DNA of 64,000 bases from Paraconiothyrium sp. Pb-2020 (lineage: Eukaryota; Ascomycota; Dothideomycetes; Pleosporales; Didymosphaeriaceae). Location of the stretch: positions 4,135,286-4,199,285 of the forward strand of contig JAJUBI010000004.1 of NCBI GenBank assembly GCA_022419385.1, read 5' to 3'. The translations under genes and the position numbers were made by a program. The notes below the pieces were generated by a model. The model saw only the letters and a program-made list of their open reading frames with translations, did no database searches and was not told the DNA's origin. Numbering within the stretch: the stretch's first letter is position 1; each line of letters begins with the position of its first letter. Of the stretch, positions 22,743 to 33,524 are shown in pieces.

Positions 22743-24796
22743 GCTGCTTAAGCGCTTCCTGCCTCACCAATCTCTCTTCATACCTTCACGACTTCACCAA
22801 TAGATACCAGGAATTTTATGGGCATATGATCGAAAAGTAAACAATTCTACGAGGATTGCCTCCTGGCGTTTATTTACCGTGGCTCCGTAGCCGCCGAAGC
22901 CATCACGTTGCTTCGATATGTATCTAACGAATTAAACGCGTGCACCACTACGATCTTTGCTGTATTCCCATTTGCCGTGTTCTATCTCTCCTAGCGCTTT
23001 CACATTTGCATTGCGATGCATTCTCACGCAGCCTCCGACTTTTCCGATACAGTGCGGATACGCGTCAGCAACGCGGGAGGGATTTAGACAAACGGGGTTT
23101 TATGCGAGCTACCTCATTGAACGTGGGCGGGAAGTTCTTTACGAAACGATGAGACACTGGGGTGAATGTCATTCAAAGACAGCTTACACGGTCCGCGGCC
23201 ACGAGGCTTGCTCGTGCCGTGCTGGGTTAGAGCTTTTTGTCTCAAATCACGATCATGATAGCCGCGATAATGTACCGGGAGTGGAAAATTGGATATCCCT
23301 CAGATGCGCCATTAAAGGAATGAACCTGAGGTTCTAACTGTGGCGTCAATCCGGCTTGGCAGAGTTCCAGCAGTGTGAATGGTAGAGATCTTCACCGACA
23401 ACCGCACACGGCAGCTCATGGCAAGGACTACGCAAGCAGGTGCTCTTGCGCATATGAGATGTTGCACGTGCATTGCCGCACCTGTTTGCTTTCGAGCCTA
23501 GTACGGTGCCACACGTTTTTGAGGTGTTTGATTTTCGTAGGATCCGGATCAAACGGCAGCCCCCAAATGCAGCATGGTGTCCGCTGACGGCTTTGTTGCG
23601 GATTGCAGAGCGGCAGGGAGGGCGATTGTAGCAAAATGTTCGCTTGCTGTGCGGATGAAGGAAGCTTTGGGGCAAATGAGTGGGTGTCGAGACAACCTCA
23701 AACAGACAGGCCCACCCTGGACTGTTTCGCCTGGACGCTCCTCCTATTCGCCCTCGCTGCAAATGCAGCCGGCGAGCCGCACATGCAAGTTGATGAAGCT
23801 CGCTGCAGCTACTGAGGCTCAATTCGCATGCATTTGTAAGTCATGGGCGGAGGTTTGACGATATTGACTTTATCGAAAACACAAAGCGTAGAGCTTCTTG
23901 GACGTTCCGGAGAATGTTAGCTCAGGTCAACAGCAGAGGTCCGAAGCTGCGGGGGAGCTGCAGCGGTGAGAAGCCTGGGGCGTATGAGATCAGTGCCTCA
24001 GGAAACAGGCATGGCAAGAGGATCTCGGCCTTGCGCGTTGTGCGCCTCTAGGTCAGTGTAGAAGCTTGTCAGCGGGCGCGATGCTTGAGGTCGGCGGTTG
24101 AGGCGCATCGGGAAGAGTCCCACGACCGTGATACCCCAAGTGTATCAACAGTTCGCAGCTGGCTAGCCGCCACGGGGTTTCGCTACTCTCGTTTGAAGCT
24201 GGCGCGTAGGCCCTCTGTGGCTCCTCCGTACCGATGAAGTTGACGTCGGGAGCTGTCAAAAGTGAATATAGGGAGCTGCGTCGTGCTTAGTGTCATTCTC
24301 CGAGAGCCACATTCGACAAACTTCTCCGCCTCTTGTTCTTTGGCGCGGCCTGCGGTCGTGTCCATTCTTCGGGTTCGCTTCCTTCTTTTCGTCTTCTTCT
24401 TCGTTGCTGCGATAGATTGAGCCGGGCTCTTCGTTCTGTTGTTGTACACGTCCTGTCACTCGCGGTTGACCATAGCCACCAGCCTAGGCGTTGTTACACC
24501 CTCAGCGACCCTCTCCCTTCATCGACCAACTTCACATTCCTTCAATGCAGTAGCCACTGTCATCGCTTTTCTTTCAATCAGTCTCGACGCTTCAACTGCC
24601 TGGTGCATTTAATATTTCGGCTCGACGTCTGGCTACGTTGGTGCGGCTATTGTACATACTTGCGACATCCGCCGTTCTAATACCTCACTCTGACCAGGCT
24701 CCGGCATCTCCGCCTCGACCCGTGGGACCATCGCATATACGATCAATATTCCGGCGTTTAGCGCGAAGTCAGAAATAATAATCAGCCGCCCGAACC
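22743..24796. other. Two-kb intergenic region without a recognised gene
   Basis: Between spermidine synthase and NAD kinase, both on the plus strand. Open frames up to 158 codons occur (for example 23346-23822 minus and 22957-23337 plus) but they overlap each other and show no domain. The part from about 24300 on is pyrimidine-rich and probably the 5' untranslated leader of the NAD kinase gene. Confidence 0.4.
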
Positions 24797-26743
24797 ATGC
24801 CGCAATCACAGCTCGGGGAGCCGTTTTCGCCGTCAAAGATACATCCGCTTCTGTCCCCACATCGCTCTACTTTCTCCGGCGTTAATTCCGTCGACGCAGC
24901 ATTAAATGTGCCGCTCCCCCATTCTCCGCATCCTCCACAGCATCAGACTCCGGACAGCCACACCCATCATCACAACACTGATAATGTACACTCGGTAGCA
25001 TCCGTGGATCAAAGCGGCAGTGCGCCTGCCCAGCCCTCCACGCGCAACCCTGTTGGTACCACGGACGAGCCGACGCGGACCGATTCGCAGGCTTCCATAA
25101 GCACCGCATCTTCGATCGAGAATCTCACCACACTCCCCAAGAAATCGTTCCGTGAGCATCGTGAGCAACGCAAGAGCAAGCATCGCAAGAACGCGTACTC
25201 TATCGACTCAATTCCGCGCCAGACCATCCTCAAGGCGCTCCAGTCGCGACCCCCGCCTACGTCACAGGGTCTCAACGCAGCCTCCATGGATGGGCTCGTG
25301 ATGGCGAGTAAAAAGGACGAGCCGCTCAAGACGCACTCGTCTGAAATGGCACAACATCGCCTCGCTGAGGCCCTTTCCGAACTCGACCTGCATTCAGCTG
25401 AACTATCCAGTAAGATGGCTGCGCTAGCCTCACCTTGCTTCTTCCACAAGAAGTTCGACAAGGCGGTCAACCTCGAGAAAGTGCTCGACGAGATGGCCGA
25501 CGATGAGAGCATCTCGCACTCTCGCCTGATGCAGACCGCGACGAGTGTACGCGAGGTATCAAAGCAACTTCAACGCCGCCCGATCAAGATGACTATCCGC
25601 AATGTCATGATCGTCACCAAAGCACGCGACAACCAGCTGGTCCATCTCACTCGAGAGCTAGCTGAGTGGCTTCTTTGCACTCCGCGCCATGGCTCAGATG
25701 TTGGAGTAAATGTCTATGTAGACCACAAGCTCCGCAAGTCGAAGCGTTTTGACATGCCTTCCCTCTTAGCAAAAGATGCTCGCTTCGAGAACATGCTCCG
25801 GTTCTGGACGCCTGACCTTTGCTGGGAATCCCCCGAGAAATTTGACCTTGTGTTGACACTTGGTGGAGACGGCACCGTTCTCTTCACATCGTGGCTCTTC
25901 CAGCGCATTGTCCCTCCGATTCTTTCCTTCTCTCTTGGTAGCCTTGGATTCCTCACTAATTTCGAATTCGACCAGTACAAGGAGGCTCTGAGCAAGATTC
26001 TGGGCGATGCGGGTATGCGTGTCAACCTCCGCATGCGCTTCACTTGCACCGTATACCGCTACCAGAAGAATGCTGCGCCAGGGGCACCGCAGCACATCGA
26101 AGCTGAGCAGTTCGAGGTGCTGAATGAGCTTGTCATTGATCGCGGCCCATCGCCTTACGTCTCTAACCTGGAACTCTATGGCGACAACAACCTCCTCACT
26201 GTCGTTCAGGCGGACGGGTGCATTTTCTCTACGCCGACTGGATCGACCGCCTACTCTTTGTCTGCAGGTGGCTCCCTCGTGCATCCAGATATTCCCGCTA
26301 TTCTGCTTACGCCCATCTGCCCGCATACACTGAGCTTCAGGCCTATGCTGTTGAACGACAGCATGCTGTTGCGCATTGCAGTGCCCCGCAACTCCCGTGC
26401 TACCGCCTACTGCGCCTTCGACGGTAAGGGTCGTGTGGAGCTCCGCCAGGGCGACCATGTCACCATCGCCGCCTCACAGTATCCCTTCCCCACGGTGCTG
26501 TCGCAACCCACAGAATGGTTCGACTCCATCTCGCGTACTCTGCGATGGAACAACCGCGGCGCCCAGCAAAAAGCGTGGGACGGTGATGCGGAAGAAAAGG
26601 ACGGCGAGGGGCAAGACAATGGTTTCGACATTGACTTTGACAACGACGAAGCCGATCAAGACTCTGGCTACTCAGCTGAGGGATCGCAGTCCGGCGGCAG
26701 GGCGAGCCCCATGAGAAAAGGCATGGTGCTGCCTTTCCTATAA
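24797..26743 (+). CDS. NAD(+) kinase
   Basis: A single uninterrupted frame of 648 codons. ATP-dependent NAD kinases make NADP(+) from NAD(+). The catalytic half starts near residue 260 (KMTIRNVMIVTKARDNQLVH) and holds the signature LVLTLGGDGTVLFTSWLFQ at about residues 352-370. LGFLTNFEFDQYKEALSKIL follows, then EVLNELVIDRGPSPYVSNLE and DGCIFSTPTGSTAYSLSAGG, the NAD-binding block. It most resembles the cytosolic Utr1/Yef1 group rather than the mitochondrial Pos5 group, because there is no targeting presequence and the N-terminus is long. The first 250 residues are Ser/Pro/His-rich and basic, probably disordered and regulatory. The C-terminal 70 residues are acidic. Absence of introns in such a long gene is unremarkable. 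The ATG at 24797 is the first in frame. Confidence 0.92.
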   Translation: MPQSQLGEPFSPSKIHPLLSPHRSTFSGVNSVDAALNVPLPHSPHPPQHQTPDSHTHHHNTDNVHSVASVDQSGSAPAQPSTRNPVGTTDEPTRTDSQASISTASSIENLTTLPKKSFREHREQRKSKHRKNAYSIDSIPRQTILKALQSRPPPTSQGLNAASMDGLVMASKKDEPLKTHSSEMAQHRLAEALSELDLHSAELSSKMAALASPCFFHKKFDKAVNLEKVLDEMADDESISHSRLMQTATSVREVSKQLQRRPIKMTIRNVMIVTKARDNQLVHLTRELAEWLLCTPRHGSDVGVNVYVDHKLRKSKRFDMPSLLAKDARFENMLRFWTPDLCWESPEKFDLVLTLGGDGTVLFTSWLFQRIVPPILSFSLGSLGFLTNFEFDQYKEALSKILGDAGMRVNLRMRFTCTVYRYQKNAAPGAPQHIEAEQFEVLNELVIDRGPSPYVSNLELYGDNNLLTVVQADGCIFSTPTGSTAYSLSAGGSLVHPDIPAILLTPICPHTLSFRPMLLNDSMLLRIAVPRNSRATAYCAFDGKGRVELRQGDHVTIAASQYPFPTVLSQPTEWFDSISRTLRWNNRGAQQKAWDGDAEEKDGEGQDNGFDIDFDNDEADQDSGYSAEGSQSGGRASPMRKGMVLPFL

Positions 26744-28212
26744 GAGTGGGGCTGGTGAGGGGGAATTCTCGGCGTTGGCGCTTCTGGGACTTCTCTCTCG
26801 CTACTGCTGCTTGGGCCGGTCCCAGTGGTTTCGGTTGCTTCTCTTTTGCGCACACACTTCTTCGTCTATCATTATACTTATTTGCCTCCCCTTTAAGTAG
26901 GGTAGAGGGTTTGTGGATGTTGTTGGTCGAATGCAGGGATGCATTCGATGGAAGACAGGATGTGAATATTGCACGTTTCAGCGAGCGCTTGATCTTATGA
27001 TATCCTAGTAGACGCGCCGCATATTAGAAGTAAGGTAGATACGAGGAGCCTAAATGGAAGGTGTTTTGAATGCTGAGGCTGCTGCTGCGGTCGATGCGTT
27101 ATGAGTCAATGTCGATTGAGTGTGCACATCCTTGCAACTGTGGTTAACTCCCTCCACGCCACGATTGAAAGCAGCCAAGCTTCACCTGGTCAAACGTGTA
27201 TTTGATCGAGAGAGGACCACGACAGAAAATTTCTCTGCTCGTTTTGTAAGCTGGCGGATACAAGTACATACAGTGATCCCTGCATCACACTTGGCGGGCG
27301 CGGCATTATTGACGATGCGTCGTGGGTCGAGTACTACAGGACACATTATTCGGGACGCGAACAGCACTTGCATGCGCACATACCACTTGGCACACTGCTT
27401 CGCGTAGCACTTTTGGAGTCGAGACTGGAAAGCTGATGGAGAATTTGTAAGATCTTGAGCCTTCCTCTTTGTTCTACGAAATGGGGCTCAAGAAAATTTA
27501 TACAAAATAAGTAAGCTCGTACGAGCGCCCTGTGGCTCAAACCCTCGACATCTGCCGAGGCCTGTTTACGTATACAGTGCTAGCAACAGACTAGAGACGC
27601 ATTGTAGATCGGGTTGCATCAGGATAGGAGGTCGTGCATCGGCGCTGTACAAAGTTGTGCTCTGCGTCTCCGCCCACGATGCGACTCCAGGGGCTTCGAG
27701 AGAGAAGGCCTGAGAGCCTCACCGGACCACAAGTGTGCAGCAGCGCTGGCAGCAAGTATTCCGAGCGCGACCTTGCGTTGTCGATGACATTGAAGCAAGC
27801 TATGCCGTGCGCGGCCTAGCATTGTCAAAATGACGGTGCAGATCTCCAGGATACGCCTGTCCTCCGAGCGGCACCACGCCTCACCATGGACCCAAAAAGA
27901 ACAGCCCTATGACACAGACGCGCCTCTCTAATTTTCTCATAAGACGGCGACGACCCTCGCGAAGGATATCTACAACGTGGGAAGCCAGCACGCCCCGCGT
28001 CCTCTCGGTCCTTCCTCGGGCGCCTCTCCCCGCTATCCGAGCTCCACCGGTCCAAGACCGAATGATGGCGTAAATAAAATAGAACTGCTCAACGGTCTTC
28101 TTTTTCGCCCCACGCATCGTAACTATAGCCATTGCCATCGCATCCTGCTATATTCTTTCTTCTCAACGCCGAAGCGCAAAAGGTGTACATGTAGCTCCGG
28201 GCATAGTCCAGC
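26744..28212. other. Intergenic, nothing recognised
   Basis: About 1.5 kb between two plus-strand genes. It should hold the NAD kinase 3' untranslated region and the promoter of the Zn2Cys6 gene. Only short frames without domains occur. No RNA gene or repeat was identified. Confidence 0.4.
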
Positions 28213-30458
28213 ATGACGACGCAGCCGAGACGTAAGGCTTGCGTAGAGTGCCGCCAGCAGAAGGTCAGTAGCGCCGAACAAACGCCAGCATCACGGGAAC
28301 ACATATTGATGCTCTTCAGATCCGCTGCGATGTCGAGCAGCACAAGACCCCGCATGAGCCATGTAGTCGCTGCAAAAAGATGAACCTGGAATGTCGCATC
28401 CTGCCCACGTCGACCCGCAATCTGCGGCAGACAAAGGCGGAAATGCGCCGCGAACTTGAAGAGCTGAAATGGAATATGCGCCACGGGGATCCGCTTTCTA
28501 CACCGGGAAGCTTGGGCGATGCAAGCTCGTTTAGAAGTCCTCACGATCCGGCAAATGGAAGCTTTTCCAATCCCAGCGCTCCCGGGACCGATGCAAGTAT
28601 GAGCCCAGCATTAGAAAATGTTCCGAACGCTGGGAAAGATAGCAAGGGAGTTGCAGCCGGACCGACCATCTCGAGAGCATTAGACGGCTTTGTGGTCGAT
28701 GCACGAAAGATTGATGATTGCTTTGCGCTATTCTTCACCCAGTATCATCCGCTGCTCCCAATCCTGGAATCATCACTCAGCCCGACTAGTGCGAACGGCT
28801 ACTACGAACTCTCTCCCTTCCTTTTCTGGAGCATAGTGGTCACGGGATCGCGGCATTACCTCGAAGATCGAAGCATCCTCGACAGAGTCAGCCAGCTCAT
28901 AACGCCACTTGCATTCTCTTCTATGGCACTTCGTTCTACGCCGATTCCGGTCATTCAGGGTCTCCTTATCCTCTGCACATGGCGGTTGCCCACCAATTCC
29001 ATGTACAAGGACATGACGCATGTCTTGTGCGGCGCCGCAGTGCACCTAGCTACACAGATTGGGCTGCACGTGACAGGAGTAGGCCAGGATTTTGCGCGGA
29101 CACCCTTGAAAACAGATCAGGAGCAAAAAATTCTCCGGGCGAAACTATGGATGCAGTGTGTCATCGTCTCGATTCGGACGAGCTGTGCGGAGGGGATTCC
29201 ACCGCTGGTCATAGCAGAATCGTTTTATGACGGAGACGAGAAGGACCGAGAAGATCTACTTACGTTCCTTCCAGCCGATTTGCAGTTCAATCATAAACTG
29301 CACATTATCTTACATAAAGCCATGGCAGCAATGGCGAGGACTGATATCAAAAAAGTCAATTGCGATGCTAGGAATTTGCGTTCATTGGTCACCATATTCG
29401 ACTCGCAACTCTTGAGCTTGGGAGCTTCTTCACCAAGCGAATTGGGTAAGTGGTGTTGCATTCGCTGACGCAAATTGTGTACTGATTGGATAGACTCCTT
29501 CCAACTGAACTGCGCCCGTATCCACGTCTTGGCCTTTCATTTCTTCGCCCATCCCATCAATCCCGGACCGGATGCGGAATCGTTAAGTCGCCTCTACTCT
29601 CTCTGCATCTCCACTTTACAGACCGCGCACGCCATGACGCAGCAAGCAAATTTCGCATTCATTTCACAGTCCTTCATCGACCGAACGGTCACGCTGGCCG
29701 GCTTTGTCATATTAAAACTCACTCGCTCTCACCTACATCAGCATTTGGATCTTGCTGCTGGCGAACAAGCGTACTACAATGCAGCGCAATTCAGCAAGGC
29801 CACTTCTTTGCAGAATGGCGATTTGGGCGAGCGATGCTGCCAAATCTTGCGAGATCTATGGCAAAGTAGCCGGGTTTTCAGGAGAAGAGACGGAAGCATA
29901 GAAAGCCTTGGAATACGGTTACGAACAAGACTAAGCATGAGCGTCTCCTTCGACATGTTCTGGTATTGGCGCGAGGAATTTGGCCACATGTACAACCCCT
30001 ACAATGGGGAAGAAGGTCTGCCCGCAAACGCGCAGACACAGCCTACGACTCCAGGTAAGCTTCCCCGTCCTGTTCCGCCCACGTTCAACACTATGCTGAC
30101 GCAATCGGGCGTGCAAGACTACGAAAGGGAAATGACTCAAACAACAGCACCAGGGATCTCGCAATCTATCACGGCGACGGTGGCGCCGCAGCCCATAAAG
30201 ATGGACTCTCATGGAATACCACCGCACACGATGGGCCCGCAATCGGCGCCGCTGAGCTTTGATGGCGGTTGGGATGGGGAGGCATATATGTTTCCGCCAA
30301 TGTTGGATCAGTTCCCAGATTACGATTGGGCGGCCAGCTTCGACTTTTCGCACGACCCGAGCCAAATGGCGCAGATACCACAGATACCACAGCCGTTACA
30401 ACAACCGGTCGATATGGGACCTATGAATGCGGGGCCGACGGGTTATCAATACGGTTGA
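28213..30458 (+). CDS. Zn2Cys6 transcription factor, Leu3-like
   Basis: Exons 28213-28263, 28320-29445 and 29494-30458 join in phase to give 713 residues. The N-terminal binuclear zinc cluster reads ACVECRQQKV, then RCDVEQHKTPHEPCSRCK and KMNLEC, with six cysteines spaced C-x2-C-x6-C-x11-C-x2-C-x6-C. The first intron splits the cluster, a common position in fungi. A short linker and basic coil (TKAEMRRELEELKWNMR) follow, which probably aids dimerisation. The central 200 residues (from about 145) are the helical regulatory region of fungal transcription factors, with SPFLFWSIVVTGSRHY and LCTWRLPTNSMYKDM. The C-terminus is rich in Gln, Pro and Met and is a likely activation domain. The cluster and the middle region resemble Leu3-type regulators, which in yeast control branched-chain amino-acid genes. 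The target genes here are not known. Confidence 0.88.
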
Positions 30459-31215
30459 AAGGTTGAACGACCAGATCCAAGCGGTTTAACGGGTGTGAAT
30501 GCATGGGGTGGCCATGACCAACGACCCTCCCCGCCTGAAGAGATAGGGCTTGCCATTCAAATGCGCTCCATTATCCAATGCACGGGGTTGTATCTCCCAA
30601 ATCCAGCTGAGCGACGGCAGGAGTTTTGGAAGGAAAACCCGAAACGCTTCGTCAGACCTGCCTAACCTTGAAGAGCAAGGGAACCGTGCTCCAATGCATG
30701 CGCAGGTAGCCCTGCGATGGAAAGGGGAATTAATGGAGGCGAGCATGCATTGCCTCCGCGACTACAAGTCGCACTTGGGGAGTTAGATGGCGTTTACAAC
30801 TTAGTGGGGGAAAAGGTGTGTATCAAGCACCCGGATACCAAGGGAGGGCATCTGAGCACGGTTACTTCAGCCAGTATGGCTGCTGCACTACTTGAATAAT
30901 AAGTGAATCACCTCTAATTCTCAAGGAATGTCGTGCCGCGTTGCCTATATAAAAAAGACCTGTGCTCTGTCCCTGAAATCTAGTTTGAGATGAGTTGAGA
31001 AGACAGCCACTACCACAGACCATCGTCCACAATTTCCCCCCAATCCCGCGGGCCGTGGCATAGATTTCTTACGTGCGCCTTTGAGGAATCTACTGCGGCA
31101 ACGGAAATGCCTTCACGACCTAGAACATTTAGGATTATATGCAGAAGCAAAATATTTGCATTTTTGCCATCACACCGGAGTCAAAAACACGCCATAATAT
31201 GGCTTGAATAAATGC
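30459..31215. other. Intergenic, nothing recognised
   Basis: About 750 bp from the end of the Zn2Cys6 gene to the tRNA gene. A short frame at 30550-30786 is without domains. Base composition falls towards AT near 30900, where the decayed region begins to show. Confidence 0.4.
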
Positions 31216-31220
31216 AAAAA
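31216..31220 (-). terminator. RNA polymerase III terminator of the tRNA-Ala gene
   Basis: On the minus strand a run of five thymines follows the tRNA 3' end by five bases, the usual stop signal for RNA polymerase III. Confidence 0.75.
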
Positions 31221-31225
31221 GAAGC

Positions 31226-31341
31226 TGGACTTGCTGGGAATCGAACCCAGGACCTTTCCCACGCGTCAGCGTTAGCTGGAGGTCATCCAGCTGTGCTAGA
31301 GGTAGTGCTAAGGGAAAATTATACCACTAAACCACAAGCCC
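31226..31341 (-). tRNA. tRNA-Ala (anticodon AGC) with a 44 bp intron
   Basis: The acceptor stem pairs GGGCTTG (31341-31335) with CAAGTCC ahead of the discriminator A at 31226. The D arm contains GGTTTAGTGG (A box) and the T arm contains GGTTCGATTCC (B box). The anticodon stem TTCCC pairs with GGGAA and the loop is TTAGCA-T, giving anticodon AGC for alanine after A-to-I editing. Between positions 37 and 38, the standard place, lies a 44 bp intron (31305-31262). The intron can fold into a 7 bp perfect hairpin. CCA is not encoded. Score by tRNAscan-SE has not been run. The gene adjoins an AT-rich decayed island but all its stems are intact, so it is likely functional. Anticodon assignment depends on the fold given. 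Confidence 0.88.
31262..31305 (-). other. tRNA intron with internal hairpin
   Basis: The 44 bp intron contains AGCTGGA and TCCAGCT separated by five bases, a perfect 7 bp stem (31274-31292). Nuclear tRNA introns are cut by the Sen endonuclease, which recognises the mature domain and bulge-helix-bulge at the splice sites. The extra hairpin is not required for that. Confidence 0.7.
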
Positions 31342-31713
31342 GAACTGTGTCATGTGATACACACACTGTAATATAACAATTTATATACCAGAATATAGGG
31401 TTCGAAGCCTCGTAAATGCTTTACAGCGTATCAAAATCGAAAAATCTTCTTTACTTGGTTTATTAGGTTATCTAAACTCCGAGCCGCGTATTGCCCCACC
31501 ACGAGTCTTAGGCGAAACTCACCCACGTACTAACCTGATGCTATTTAAGCAAATCTTCAAGCGAGTAATAACTTTGTGTGTTATTGGGAGACCCTGGATG
31601 CGAAGGGTTTTCAAACCTTGGAAATAGCCCTAAGTTATAGCAAGCTTGATCTGGTTACTAAGGTCGATAAGTATATAACACTGTAGTATAGTGCATGTGT
31701 TGTACTATTAGTG

Positions 31714-32034
31714 ATGGGTATATCTTATACAAGCCCAAGTGGGGATTGGACCAGTTACTATCAACTGCAGCACATAAAACTGGTCATTCATACACTCCAG
31801 AACCACACTAAGATTGACATATGGCGTCTCATACCTCGCCTCCACAACAAAGGAACTCGAGCCACCGTATCACCAGAGGAGGTGGACGTCAAAGAATTTA
31901 AATTTACTGAGTTGTCTAAGATGCTGTCGAAAACCTACAAGGACATAAGCTTTAAACCTAAGAAGAAGTTAGTTGTCTATTTACGTTTAGGTACAACGGC
32001 AGTTGGCGAAGTCATAGACGATAGTACCTTCTAA
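31714..32034 (+). pseudogene. Remnant open frame in the AT-rich island
   Basis: About 106 codons from an ATG at 31714. The product is basic in its second half (FKPKKKLVVYLRLGTTAV) and has no domain that I recognise. Neighbouring sequence is heavily interrupted, so this is probably a surviving part of a larger element gene and not a free-standing one. Confidence 0.3.
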
Positions 32035-32585
32035 GCAGCAATCAACGTCCTTATAGTTTACTATTCTAGGGATATCCACTTCGCTATTCTACCTCATAAC
32101 GCTAACGAAAGGGCATAGCCGGACAATCCGCATGCGATCTCTTAAGTATCAGCCATGCCTCGCAAGCGAGTGGGAGGTGCGCTACATAAGAAGTAGAGTA
32201 AGAGTTTGCGATTCCACTCTGAGTAGAAAAGCAGTTGGGAACGACAGGAAGATAATTCGCGATATTCCTCTGCGCCTTGCCGTACGCGCAAACTTACGAA
32301 GTCGCTTCTAGTACGCAGATCTATCCTTTCAGCGGCTATAGCGTTACATTTGAAAACAATTCAAGATACAGCGCAACTCTATCTATTATAGACTCGCCTA
32401 TCTTAGTCTATTCTAGGAAACAATTACGTGCGTATCTATAATAATATAATGTTATAAGTTGCTGTCCAATCTCTTCACCTAATAAAGCAGACTGCTCCTA
32501 ATATTATTAATTTTAGGGTATATATAGACCACTTGATATTTAGATATAATGCTAACAAGATTAGATTATCATTCTATAAGACTAG

Positions 32586-32915
32586 AACATAAATAGCGCA
32601 ATTGCGGACTCTAAGGAAGACATAAGTGGCCATTCTGATGCTAGTGGAGACAACGAGGACAACCCAGAAGAAATGGATGAAGACGAGGAAGACCAGGCGG
32701 ATTATATAAGAGGTTTGGACCTTAGTATTATTAACTATTAGATAGTGCACTACAAGGTCGTTTACTTACTCTTCCGCAACGATATCTATCTGAAGGATTT
32801 TAAAAACGACATGTCCACCCAATTTGACCGCGAAGTCATAATCAACAACATCAACGCGCACGACTTCTTCTCGCGAGCTCGAAAGCCGCGAAGGGTGGTT
32901 TTTTATAATGAGTAA
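32586..32915 (+). pseudogene. Remnant open frame with one internal stop
   Basis: A frame open from 32586 to 32915 is broken only by a TAG at 32739. The first part is very acidic (EEMDEDEEDQADYIRGLDL) and the part after the stop reads IVHYKVVYLLFRNDIYLKDF and ends KPRRVVFYNE. A TAG from CAG by C-to-T change would fit RIP, but the original codon cannot be proven. The family is unknown to me. Confidence 0.35.
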
Positions 32916-33524
32916 CCCACTCTAGCATCCAACGTAATCTAGTACGACTTGCTAAACGTTTGCGGCTCTTAATGGAGTTTTCTGGCTGAAGTCGGCGGCT
33001 TTTGGGCTTTTCACGCTTCACTCAACTAGCACCTCTATCCTACTGCAAAAGCCCCTGAGTCCATTCCGGACCCATCACCATCTATCCTCTTCTGCACAGC
33101 ACCATGATATAGGTCGTGATAGACTTCGTTTGGACGTGGATAATAGCCCTAGAGCTCCTCTTGGGTAGTGTTTTCTAGCTATAAAGGCTCCTAGTTCTCT
33201 ACAGAGTCCGGGTTATGTGCTGCACTAGATAATTCGACGTTGCCTCTCAAGACCTTGTTCTTTGCTTTCGAAGCATTATATGCTTGGTTTCGACAATGAG
33301 GATTAAGTAGGGTTCGAGCCCTATCCTCTTCCACAGCTATCATCTCGGTATATGGAATGTCTACAGCTACTAGTCGCCTATGGAACAGCTTCCCTTGCGA
33401 CGCATATCGATAAGTGATGAACGGGCAGTGCGCGGATGCATCGAGCTTATATCCATTAGGTCAACATAAGTTGTGCTAATGTGGAAATAAGGCACTTAAT
33501 CAGGTGTTAGAATAAAGACGCTTT

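Larger units (their letters stand above)
31342..33524. repeat. AT-rich decayed island, probably RIP-mutated relic
   Basis: This stretch is markedly richer in A, T and TA steps than the flanking genes, and most frames are cut by TAG, TAA and TGA. Two coding-like remnants are seen on the plus strand (31714-32034 and 32586-32915). The pattern fits a transposable element or duplicated gene that was mutated by RIP, which turns CpA into TpA, and then drifted. I see no terminal repeats, target-site duplication or transposase/reverse-transcriptase motif that would name the element. The dinucleotide indices were not computed, so RIP is an inference from inspection. Confidence 0.55.

Noticed and set aside
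25766..26458. A 230-codon minus-strand frame inside NAD kinase
   Set aside because: Antisense shadow of the conserved catalytic domain.
31226..31341. tRNA-Leu or tRNA-Pro as alternative identity
   Set aside because: With the anticodon stem TTCCC/GGGAA the loop places AGC at positions 34-36. Shifting the stem by one base loses pairing, so alanine is preferred.
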